NCBI GenBank assembly: GCA_905215575.1
Contig: CAJMQV010000139.1
Span: forward strand, 1 to 5,179
From: an uncultured bacterium
GTDB taxonomy: Bacteria; Bacteroidota; Bacteroidia; Bacteroidales; Bacteroidaceae
DNA length: 5,179 nt
Direction of reading: 5' to 3'
Made by a program: the position numbers and the translations under genes. The notes under the pieces were generated by a model. The model saw only the letters and a program-made list of their open reading frames with translations. It was not told the DNA's origin and did no database searches. Of this stretch, positions 1 through 5,120 are shown one piece after another (the first letter of the stretch is position 1; each line of letters opens with the position of its first letter).

Positions 1-1
1 G

Positions 2-511
2 TTGAACGTACAGGCATTAAAAACAGGCATGCGCAAGAAAGAGAAGATTGAAGAGATTATCCGTTTCTGCGAAAACTTCTCTCTGAAGCCGGCACTCATC
101 AACGCCGGACTCGAAGCACTTGGTTCTACTCCACTGCGCTACGGTTGCAAATTGTTTGATGTAATTAACCGACCTCAGATCACCCTGCTCAACATAGCTC
201 CATACATCGAGCCGTTGCAGCATCTGCTCGACAGCATTACCGAGCGCCGTGAAGAAATCATTGAGGCTGCAGAAATCAAGATGAAGTACCACGGCTACAT
301 CGCCCGCGAGAAAATCATCGCCGATAAAATGCAACGCTTGGAAAGCATCAAGATCCGCGGACGCTTCGACTACGAGAACATGAATTCCCTCTCCACCGAA
401 GCCCGCCAGAAGCTGAGCAAGATCAATCCCGAAACCTTGGCCCAGGCCGGACGAATACCGGGGGTTTCTCCGAGCGACATCAATGTCCTGCTCGTCCTTT
501 TAGGCAGATAA
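2..511 (+). CDS. mnmG: tRNA uridine-5-carboxymethylaminomethyl modification enzyme MnmG, C-terminal part (5' end cut by window)
   Basis: This is the last 169 codons of MnmG (GidA). With MnmE it uses FAD, NADH and methylene-tetrahydrofolate to build the (carboxymethyl)aminomethyl group on wobble uridine 34 of certain tRNAs. The family is about 620-630 residues long, so roughly the last quarter is visible; the FAD- and NADH-binding part lies upstream of the window. The visible part is the helical C-terminal domain, which in the family contacts MnmE and tRNA. Supporting features are the PLRYGCKL and RPQITL segments (fragment residues 44-62), the helix ending in KYHGYI (95-100), and the terminal block RFDYENMNSLS...AGRIPGVSPSDINVLLVLL, which matches the RISGVTPAAISILLVWL tail of E. 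coli MnmG. The TTG at position 2 is an internal leucine codon, not a start. The next gene, apt, follows after 55 nt on the same strand with no visible terminator, so the two may be co-transcribed. Confidence 0.95.
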   Translation: MNVQALKTGMRKKEKIEEIIRFCENFSLKPALINAGLEALGSTPLRYGCKLFDVINRPQITLLNIAPYIEPLQHLLDSITERREEIIEAAEIKMKYHGYIAREKIIADKMQRLESIKIRGRFDYENMNSLSTEARQKLSKINPETLAQAGRIPGVSPSDINVLLVLLGR

Positions 512-517
512 GCGGCA

Positions 518-533
518 GGTTTCACGTGAAACA
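518..533. promoter_or_regulatory. parS-like centromere site (ParB-binding palindrome)
   Basis: The 16-mer GGTTTCACGTGAAACA differs from the classical bacterial parS sequence TGTTTCACGTGAAACA only at its first base. Positions 519-532 (GTTTCACGTGAAAC) form a perfect 14-bp palindrome. ParB/Spo0J binds such sites, loads there as a clamp and spreads to form the partition complex that ParA segregates. The site lies in the 55-nt gap between mnmG and apt, outside coding sequence. In many bacteria parS sites cluster near oriC, and mnmG (gidA) is often origin-proximal. It is the only CACGTG-centred palindrome I found in the window. Binding is inferred from sequence only. Confidence 0.8.
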
Positions 534-566
534 TTACTTAAACAAACAACACTTAATGTACTGTAT

Positions 567-1097
567 ATGAATAACGAAACATTGATAAAAAACCTGAGAA
601 ACATTCCAGACTTCCCCATTCCGGGTATCCAGTTCAAGGATGTTTCCACTCTTTTCAAGAATCCAAAGTGTATGAAGATCATGGTCAACGAAGTATATGA
701 TCTTTATAAGGACAAAGGAATTACCAAGGTGGTCGGCATCGAGTCACGCGGATTTATTTTGGGTGCTGCCGCAGCCGTAAAATTAAACGCCGGTTTTGTG
801 CTTGCGCGCAAACCGGGAAAGCTTCCGGCCGAAACCATCAGCGAAAGCTATATGAAGGAATATGGCAAAGACACCATCGAAATCCATAAGGATGCCATCG
901 ACGAAAACGACGTGGTTCTGATCCATGACGACCTGCTTGCAACAGGCGGTTCGATGAAAGCGGTATACAATCTCGTACAGAAGTTCCACCCCAAAAAGGT
1001 ATACATCAACTTCATCATCGAGCTTACCGGAGAAGGACTGAACGGTAGAGAAACTTTCGATCCGGAAACAGAGATTACTACACTGATCAAAATCTAA
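567..1097 (+). CDS. apt: Adenine phosphoribosyltransferase
   Basis: Apt is a cytosolic purine-salvage enzyme that converts adenine and PRPP to AMP and pyrophosphate. The 176-residue length is normal for the family. Visible motifs in order are the N-terminal NIPDFPIPGIQFKD (residues 12-25), typical of Apt, where the base is bound; VVGIESRGFILGAAAA (55-70), the family's conserved core; ARKPGKLP (80-87), the flexible-loop region; and the PRPP-binding signature VVLIHDDLLATGGSMKA (116-132) with the acidic pair D121-D122 and the ATGG loop. The ATG at 567 puts the IPDFPxPGI motif at its usual distance from the N-terminus. Upstream sequence is A-rich with no Shine-Dalgarno, normal for Bacteroidota. 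No convincing promoter (TTTG / TAnnTTTG) is seen in the gap behind mnmG. A strong terminator starts 5 nt after the stop codon, making apt the likely last gene of its transcript. Confidence 0.98.
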   Translation: MNNETLIKNLRNIPDFPIPGIQFKDVSTLFKNPKCMKIMVNEVYDLYKDKGITKVVGIESRGFILGAAAAVKLNAGFVLARKPGKLPAETISESYMKEYGKDTIEIHKDAIDENDVVLIHDDLLATGGSMKAVYNLVQKFHPKKVYINFIIELTGEGLNGRETFDPETEITTLIKI

Positions 1098-1102
1098 GTA
1101 CA

Positions 1103-1133
1103 AAGGCTGTGGCACTCCACAGCCTTGTTTTTT
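1103..1133 (+). terminator. Rho-independent terminator after apt
   Basis: A perfect 10-bp stem pairs AAGGCTGTGG (1103-1112) with CCACAGCCTT (1117-1126) around the 4-nt loop CACT. One G and a run of six T (1128-1133) follow. This is a canonical intrinsic terminator placed just behind the apt stop codon. The T-run ends 16 nt before the uvrC start, so either uvrC has a very short leader or it depends on partial read-through. Confidence 0.93.
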
Positions 1134-1149
1134 CCAGTAGCCTAAATTT

Positions 1150-3009
1150 ATGACGCAAGAAGAAAGAGAGAAAACCGACAGTTATCTGAAGAATATCGTG
1201 CTGAATCTTCCGGAATGTCCGGGTTGCTACCAATACCTCAATGAGCAGAACGAGATCATTTATGTGGGTAAGGCACGCAACCTGAAAAGACGAGTGTATT
1301 CCTATTTCAGCAAAGAGCATGATAATCGAAAGACAGCCCTACTGGTACAAAAGATCCGCGATATAAAATACATTGTAGTCAAAACGGAAGAAGACGCTCT
1401 GCTGCTTGAGAACAATCTGATCAAACGCTACAAACCGAGATACAATGTACTGCTGAAGGACGACAAGACTTATCCGTCTATCTGCATCACGAACGAATAT
1501 TTCCCACGCATCTTCAAAACCCGCCAACTGAATCATAAAGGCTATACTTACTTCGGTCCCTACAGCCATATCCCTACGCTGAACAGTCTGCTCGAAGTAA
1601 TTGCCAAGCTGTATCCGCTGCGCACCTGTCCCCTGCCTCTTTCGCCCGAATCGATCGAAAAGGGGAAATACAAGGTCTGCCTGGAATATCATATCAAGAA
1701 CTGCTTAGGCCCCTGTGTCGGCAATATCCCTGTGGAGCAATATATGAAATACATTCAAGAAGCCAAAGAGATTCTGAAAGGCAACACCGCCGAACTTTGC
1801 CGACAGATGCTGGAAGAGATGCAGGTTTTGGCACAGGAGATGCGCTTTGAAGAAGCACAGGTCATCAAGCAGAAATATATGCTGCTGGAGAACTACCGCA
1901 GCAAGAGCGAGATTGTGAGCCGCACTCTGCACCGCATTGATGTGTTCAGCATCGAAACCGACGATCAGGCGGCCTACATCAATTATCTGCATGTAAGCAA
2001 CGGAAGCATCAATCAGGCTTTCACCTTTGAGTTCAAAAAACGCCTTAACGAGTCGGATGAAGAGCTATTGTCGCTCGGTATTGTCGAGATGCGTGAACGA
2101 TACAAGAACGATTCACGCGAGATCATCGTGCCGTTTGAAATTGACCTGAACCTGGAAAATGTCATCTTCACCGTACCGCAACGAGGCGAAAAAAGAAAGT
2201 TGCTGGACCTGTCTTTGCTCAACGTAAAGCAATATAAGGCCGACCGTATGAAGCAGGAGGAGAAGCTGAATCCCGAACAGAGGAGCATGCGTCTGATGAA
2301 GGAAATACAGGACAGCCTGAAACTGCCGAAACTGCCCATGCGCATCGAATGCTTCGATAATTCGAATATCTCCGGAACAGATGCCGTAGCGGCTTGTGTG
2401 GTGTTTCAGAAATGCAAGCCCAGCAAAAAGGACTACCGCAAATATATCATCAAGACCGTAGAAGGTCCGGACGATTATGCTTCGATGAAAGAGGTGGTGT
2501 TCCGCAGATACCAAAGAGCCGTACAGGAGGAAACACCCCTGCCCGATCTGATCATTACCGACGGTGGCAAGGGACAAATGGAAGCCGTGCGGCAAGTAAT
2601 CCAGGACCAGCTGCATCTGGATATTCCGATTGCCGGACTAGCCAAAGACGACAAGCACCGCACGAACGAGCTGCTCTACGGCTTTCCGGCGGCCACCATC
2701 AGTATGAAGGTAGACAGCCCCCTGTTCCGTCTGCTCACACAGATTCAGGACGAAGTGCACCGCTTTGCTATCACCTTCCACCGCGACAAGCGGAGCAAGC
2801 ATCAGATTGCCTCAGAACTGGATTCCATCAAAGGCATCGGCGAAGCTACCAAAAGCACACTGCTGAAGCATTTCCGTAGTGTGAAGCGCATCAAGGAAGC
2901 CGAAGAAAGCGAGCTCATCGCCCTGGTAGGAGCCGCCAAAACCCGCATCCTGCGCGAAGCATTCGGCTTAACCGCAACCAATAATCAGCCGACTTCATCC
3001 GGAGAATAA
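1150..3009 (+). CDS. uvrC: UvrABC excinuclease subunit C
   Basis: UvrC joins the UvrB-DNA complex and makes both incisions (3' then 5') in nucleotide excision repair. The 619 residues are full length for the family. Domain order: an N-terminal GIY-YIG nuclease with G25-C26-Y27 and I37-Y38-V39-G40, then K41, R48 and E87 where the active-site residues are expected; four cysteines C160, C177, C185 and C189 matching the Fe-S cluster region reported for UvrC; a UVR domain for UvrB contact (about 216-250, with MRFEEAQVIKQKY); a C-terminal RNase H-like nuclease with D403 (ECFDNSN), D471 (IITDGGKGQ) and H537 (DEVHRFAITFHR) as the catalytic triad; and a helix-hairpin-helix DNA-binding region from L557 (LDSIKGIGEATKSTLLKHF). 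No key residue is missing. The ATG at 1150 gives the normal N-terminus. It lies immediately after the apt terminator and has no recognisable promoter of its own. Confidence 0.98.
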   Translation: MTQEEREKTDSYLKNIVLNLPECPGCYQYLNEQNEIIYVGKARNLKRRVYSYFSKEHDNRKTALLVQKIRDIKYIVVKTEEDALLLENNLIKRYKPRYNVLLKDDKTYPSICITNEYFPRIFKTRQLNHKGYTYFGPYSHIPTLNSLLEVIAKLYPLRTCPLPLSPESIEKGKYKVCLEYHIKNCLGPCVGNIPVEQYMKYIQEAKEILKGNTAELCRQMLEEMQVLAQEMRFEEAQVIKQKYMLLENYRSKSEIVSRTLHRIDVFSIETDDQAAYINYLHVSNGSINQAFTFEFKKRLNESDEELLSLGIVEMRERYKNDSREIIVPFEIDLNLENVIFTVPQRGEKRKLLDLSLLNVKQYKADRMKQEEKLNPEQRSMRLMKEIQDSLKLPKLPMRIECFDNSNISGTDAVAACVVFQKCKPSKKDYRKYIIKTVEGPDDYASMKEVVFRRYQRAVQEETPLPDLIITDGGKGQMEAVRQVIQDQLHLDIPIAGLAKDDKHRTNELLYGFPAATISMKVDSPLFRLLTQIQDEVHRFAITFHRDKRSKHQIASELDSIKGIGEATKSTLLKHFRSVKRIKEAEESELIALVGAAKTRILREAFGLTATNNQPTSSGE

Positions 3010-3013
3010 CACA

Positions 3014-3025
3014 TTTAAAGGAATA
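3014..3025. repeat. 12-nt direct repeat TTTAAAGGAATA, copy 1
   Basis: TTTAAAGGAATA occurs here, 4 nt after the uvrC stop codon, and again exactly at 3185-3196. Read on the - strand, each copy supplies the last sense codons and TAA stop of one of the two small frames in the gap. The repeat is short and A/T-rich, so chance cannot be excluded. Confidence 0.5.
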
Positions 3026-3143
3026 ATATTTTCGGTAAAATATTGTCTGCACGGTCTCTTACCCATCGAAATAATATACGAAAGGCAGATACAAAAAAGC
3101 CAAACAGCCTTTCCGTTTCAACAAATACACAAGGCGCAATCAT
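3015..3143 (-). CDS. Doubtful small reverse-strand ORF, 42 aa, no recognised family
   Basis: From ATG (3143-3141) to TAA (3017-3015) on the - strand there is a 42-codon frame starting MIAPCVFVETERLFGFFVSA and ending RADNILPKILFL. It mixes a hydrophobic, phenylalanine-rich half with a basic patch (FRILFRWVRDR). The frame stays open upstream of the ATG for another 14 codons, back to the TAA at 3188-3186. AGGAG lies only 1 nt before the ATG, too close for a normal ribosome binding site, and this phylum rarely relies on such sites. No - strand promoter was found. A stop-free run of 56 codons is not rare by chance, and I know no family for it. It could be a small membrane-associated peptide gene, the remnant of a longer gene, part of a dispersed intergenic repeat, or noise. 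Confidence 0.2.
   Translation of the reverse strand: MIAPCVFVETERLFGFFVSAFRILFRWVRDRADNILPKILFL
3023..3046. repeat. A/T-rich inverted repeat after uvrC
   Basis: AATATTTT (3025-3032) and AAAATATT (3037-3044) are perfect inverted repeats around the loop CGGT. One U-G and one A-U pair extend the RNA stem to about 10 bp. It begins 14 nt after the uvrC stop codon. There is no T-run after it, so it is not a standard terminator; it could protect the uvrC 3' end or be a protein-binding palindrome. Confidence 0.5.
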
Positions 3144-3147
3144 GCTC

Positions 3148-3163
3148 CTGTCCCTACGGACAG
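3148..3163. repeat. Compact inverted repeat CTGTCC-CTAC-GGACAG
   Basis: A perfect 6-bp stem pairs CTGTCC (3148-3153) with GGACAG (3158-3163) around the 4-nt loop CTAC. It is the most G/C-rich patch of the gap and lies just upstream (- strand sense) of the start of the 42-codon reverse frame. There is no T-run on either side, so terminator function is unlikely. It may be part of a small structured RNA or of a repeat element. Confidence 0.45.
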
Positions 3164-3184
3164 AAGTATAAAACGAAGCAAATC

Positions 3185-3196
3185 TTTAAAGGAATA
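3185..3196. repeat. 12-nt direct repeat TTTAAAGGAATA, copy 2
   Basis: This is an exact second copy of the 12-mer at 3014-3025, offset by 171 nt. The two copies bracket most of the gap, so they could be target-site-like flanks of an old insertion or the boundaries of a tandem unit. No terminal inverted repeats of a mobile element are visible just inside them. Confidence 0.5.
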
Positions 3197-3242
3197 TAAA
3201 AGGAGAAGCAGCAACCCACAAAAGCAGGAAAGCCGCTTGCAT
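3186..3242 (-). CDS. Doubtful 18-aa hydrophobic reverse-strand ORF
   Basis: On the - strand, ATG (3242-3240) to TAA (3188-3186) encodes MQAAFLLLWVAASPFIFL, which is strongly hydrophobic. It is in the same frame as the 42-codon ORF next to it, separated by a single TAA, so the two could be one older frame broken by a stop. AGGAG sits 2 nt before the ATG, too close for normal initiation. The DNA also forms the stem of a possible + strand terminator, and that may be its real role. Coding status is very uncertain. Confidence 0.12.
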   Translation of the reverse strand: MQAAFLLLWVAASPFIFL

Positions 3243-3256
3243 ATCTCCTATTTTTT
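3198..3256 (+). terminator. Possible imperfect terminator or leader hairpin before dtd
   Basis: GGAGA (3202-3206) pairs with TCTCC (3244-3248). After a small internal loop, GCAGC (3208-3212) pairs with GCTTGC (3235-3240) with one bulged T. ATTTTTT (3250-3256) follows. The loop of about 22 nt is large and the stem is interrupted, so this is weaker than the terminator behind apt. It could end the uvrC transcript about 240 nt past its stop codon, or lie in the dtd leader as an attenuator. Confidence 0.35.
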
Positions 3257-3291
3257 CACGAATATTGTAATTATAAGTTTTTCAAAAACCT

Positions 3292-3744
3292 ATGAGAGTA
3301 GTTATACAAAGAGTAAAACATGCGTCGGTCACCATCGACGGAAACTGCAAATCATCCATCCAGAAAGGCTATCTCATCCTGCTGGGCATTGAGAATGCCG
3401 ACACACAGGAAGACATCAGCTGGCTCTGCAAGAAGATCATCGGACTGCGCGTTTTTGACGATGAAAACGGCGTGATGAACAAAAACATTCTGGACGCTCA
3501 GGGCGACATTATCGTGGTGAGTCAGTTCACCCTAATGGCTTCTTACAAGAAAGGAAACCGCCCTTCGTACATCCGTGCCGCAGGTCACAAAATCGCCATT
3601 CCGCTCTATGAACAGTTCTGTGCGTCTCTGAGCGCTGAACTAGGTAAACCGGTTCAGACGGGCGAATTCGGAGCTGATATGAAAGTAGAACTGCTGAACG
3701 ACGGACCGGTGACCATCTGCATGGACACTAAAAACAAAGAATAA
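3292..3744 (+). CDS. dtd: D-aminoacyl-tRNA deacylase
   Basis: Dtd is a cytosolic homodimer that cleaves D-amino acids from mischarged tRNAs, and glycine from tRNA-Ala in many species, so keeping translation homochiral. The 150 residues match the family length. The N-terminus MRVVIQRVKHASVTI is typical. The two signature motifs are intact: SQFTL (residues 77-81), followed by KGNRPSY (87-93), and NDGPVT (136-141), whose Gly-Pro pair (G138-P139) forms the chirality-selecting motif placed across the dimer interface. The ATG at 3292 is the natural start because the family begins within one or two residues of MRxVxQRV. Upstream sequence is A-rich, without a Shine-Dalgarno. It is the first gene of a three-gene operon, with the next start 5 nt after its stop. 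A promoter is expected in the 282-nt gap upstream but was not confidently seen. Confidence 0.97.
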   Translation: MRVVIQRVKHASVTIDGNCKSSIQKGYLILLGIENADTQEDISWLCKKIIGLRVFDDENGVMNKNILDAQGDIIVVSQFTLMASYKKGNRPSYIRAAGHKIAIPLYEQFCASLSAELGKPVQTGEFGADMKVELLNDGPVTICMDTKNKE

Positions 3745-3749
3745 TTCCT

Positions 3750-4073
3750 ATGACCATTCAAGAAGCGCAACAAGCCGTAGACCGCTGGATCAAGGAATAC
3801 GGTGTACGGTATTTCAGTGAGCTGACCAACATGGCCTGCCTCACCGAGGAAGTGGGCGAACTGGCCCGCGTCATGGCCCGAAAATACGGCGACCAGTCTT
3901 TTAAAGCCGGAGAAAAAGAGAACCTGGATGAAGAAATGGCCGATGTGCTCTGGGTATTAATCTGCCTGGCCAACCAGACCGGAGTGAATCTGGAAGAGGC
4001 CTTGAAGAAGAGCATCGAGAAGAAAACCAGCCGTGACAAAGAACGACATAAAAACAATTCCAAACTATATTAG
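3750..4073 (+). CDS. MazG-like nucleotide pyrophosphohydrolase (YpjD-type)
   Basis: This is a single-domain, all-alpha MazG-type protein of 107 residues. Members of the superfamily hydrolyse (d)NTPs to the monophosphate and pyrophosphate and are thought to clear damaged or surplus nucleotides. The metal-binding signature is present: E33-E34-x-x-E37 (TEEVGELARV) in one helix and E62-x-x-D65 (DEEMADVLWVLICLAN) in the next. The layout closely resembles the short B. subtilis YpjD group, including YFSELTNMACLTEE near the N-terminus and the charged tail (TSRDKERHK). The true substrate cannot be told from sequence. It sits 5 nt after dtd and 2 nt before deoC, so it is almost certainly co-transcribed and perhaps translationally coupled with both. 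Pairing with a deoxyribose-phosphate aldolase fits nucleotide clean-up, but that link is inference. I give no gene symbol because naming of this subgroup varies. Confidence 0.92.
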   Translation: MTIQEAQQAVDRWIKEYGVRYFSELTNMACLTEEVGELARVMARKYGDQSFKAGEKENLDEEMADVLWVLICLANQTGVNLEEALKKSIEKKTSRDKERHKNNSKLY

Positions 4074-4075
4074 TT

Positions 4076-4990
4076 ATGAAACCATACGAAGATTTTGAGC
4101 AGGATCAGGAAAGCAAATATCTGCAAGCCCTGGATCAGTACAACACCTCTATCAAGGATGAGGATGTAAAAAAGGCGGTAGAGAAACTGATTGCCGAACG
4201 TGTTCCGGAAAATGATACCAAGGAAGTAAAGAAGTTCCTTTTGGGAAGCGTGGAGCTCACCACTCTGAAAACTACCGATAGCGACGAAAGCGTCCTGAAG
4301 TTTACCGAAAAGGTGAATGAGTTTGAGGAGAAATATCCCGATCTGCCACACGTAGCCACCATCTGCGTGTACCCGTGCTTTGCCTCTATCGTGAGCAAAT
4401 CGCTCGAAGTTGAGGGTGTAGAAGTAGCCTGCGTTTCGGGCAGTTTCCCTTCTTCACAGGCACTCTTGGAGATCAAAATCGCCGAAACAGCACTGGCTCT
4501 GAAGGATGGTGCTACAGAGATTGACATGGTGATGTCAGTAGGTAAATTCCTGAGCGGAGATTACGAAACCGTATGCGACGAAATCAGTGAAATGAAGGCT
4601 ACCTGCGGCGACCGCAAACTGAAGGTAATTCTCGAAACCGGTTGCCTGAAAACCGCGGAGAACATCAAAAAAGCCTCTATCCTATCCATGTATGCCGGAG
4701 CCGACTATATCAAGACTTCTACCGGTAAGGAATCACCGGCTGCTACTCCTGAAGCAGCATATGTGATGTGCCAGGCCATCAAGGAATATTATGAAAAAAC
4801 CGGCATTCAGATCGGTTTCAAGCCTGCCGGAGGCATGAACTGCGTGCACGATGCCTTGGTATACTATACCATCGTAAAAGAGGTTCTCGGCGAAAAATGG
4901 CTCACGAATCAATGGCTCCGCTTGGGCACCAGCCGTCTGGCCAACCAGCTGCTGAGCGATATTCTGGACGAAGAAGTGAAGTTCTTCTAA
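4076..4990 (+). CDS. deoC: Deoxyribose-phosphate aldolase (DERA)
   Basis: DeoC is a class I aldolase that splits 2-deoxyribose 5-phosphate into glyceraldehyde 3-phosphate and acetaldehyde, the last step of deoxynucleoside breakdown. Catalytic residues are all visible: D150 in GATEIDMVMSVG, the Schiff-base lysine K213 in GADYIKTSTGK, and the second lysine K249 in GFKPAGGM, corresponding to E. coli D102, K167 and K201. Other barrel motifs are ATICVYPCF (94-102) and VILETGCL (184-191). At 304 residues it is longer than the 220-260 of many bacterial DERAs. The extra length is mainly an N-terminal helical, charged extension of about 50 residues before the first barrel motif (LLGSVELTTLK). It starts 2 nt after the stop of the MazG-like gene, so translational coupling is likely. 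It is the last gene of the operon; a long hairpin lies about 130 nt after its stop codon. Confidence 0.97.
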   Translation: MKPYEDFEQDQESKYLQALDQYNTSIKDEDVKKAVEKLIAERVPENDTKEVKKFLLGSVELTTLKTTDSDESVLKFTEKVNEFEEKYPDLPHVATICVYPCFASIVSKSLEVEGVEVACVSGSFPSSQALLEIKIAETALALKDGATEIDMVMSVGKFLSGDYETVCDEISEMKATCGDRKLKVILETGCLKTAENIKKASILSMYAGADYIKTSTGKESPAATPEAAYVMCQAIKEYYEKTGIQIGFKPAGGMNCVHDALVYYTIVKEVLGEKWLTNQWLRLGTSRLANQLLSDILDEEVKFF

Positions 4991-5120
4991 ACAGACAGGA
5001 AAGCTGCTTCCGGAATGCAAACAGCACAAATTCTGCAAGTAGAAAAAACGTCCTGATGAATTCTCAAAAACATCAAGACCATTTATGAAAATCATCGGGA
5101 CAAAATAAATGATATAACAA
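4991..5120 (+). other. Non-coding 3' region after deoC
   Basis: I see no credible gene in this stretch. GTCCTGATG (5050-5058) can pair with CATCGGGAC (5093-5101) to give a 9-10 bp stem with one U-G pair. A related sequence, CATCAAGAC (5071-5079), could compete for the same arm with one mismatch. ATTTAT (5081-5086) is also complementary to ATAAAT (5105-5110). The region is probably the 3' untranslated part of the dtd-deoC transcript. Confidence 0.5.

Larger units (their letters stand above)
3010..3291. other. uvrC-dtd intergenic region, 282 nt
   Basis: This gap is A/T-rich and unusually long compared with the 2-55 nt gaps between the other genes. It contains an A/T-rich hairpin just after uvrC, a 12-nt direct repeat, a compact 6-bp hairpin, a possible terminator near its right end, and two small reverse-strand reading frames in one frame. 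It should also hold the promoter of the dtd operon, but no good Bacteroidales promoter (TTTG, 19-21 nt, TAnnTTTG) is present on the + strand. The best weak candidates are TAAGTTTT at 3274-3281 and GAATATTG at 3260-3267 (with CTTG ending at 3239), and neither is convincing. No tRNA-like or known riboswitch fold was recognised. Confidence 0.6.

Noticed and set aside
2..4. TTG as a start codon of a 169-residue protein
   Set aside because: The translation is clearly the C-terminal part of MnmG, so the frame continues upstream of the window.
556..570. Four-codon upstream ORF (ATG TAC TGT ATA TGA) overlapping the apt ATG
   Set aside because: Start-stop overlap is neat, but so short a frame in an A/T-rich leader is expected by chance and no initiation signal supports it.
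2113..2616. 167-codon - strand frame inside uvrC
   Set aside because: Antisense of the RNase H-like domain of uvrC, no recognisable domain.
2394..2879. 161-codon + strand frame inside uvrC
   Set aside because: It lies wholly inside uvrC in another frame, has a low-complexity, Arg/Gln/Ser-rich composition and matches no family; uvrC itself is intact over this stretch.
3080..3113. GAAAGGC / GCCTTTC inverted repeat with a 20-nt loop
   Set aside because: A 7-bp stem with so long a loop and no T-run is weak and may be chance.
3274..3281. TAAGTTTT as a -7 promoter element for dtd
   Set aside because: It matches TAnnTTTG except for the last base, but no TTTG lies 19-21 nt upstream and the start site would fall almost at the ATG.
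4135..4527. 130-codon - strand frame inside deoC
   Set aside because: Ser- and Phe-rich antisense shadow of the deoC codons with no motif; the deoC catalytic residues fix the true frame.
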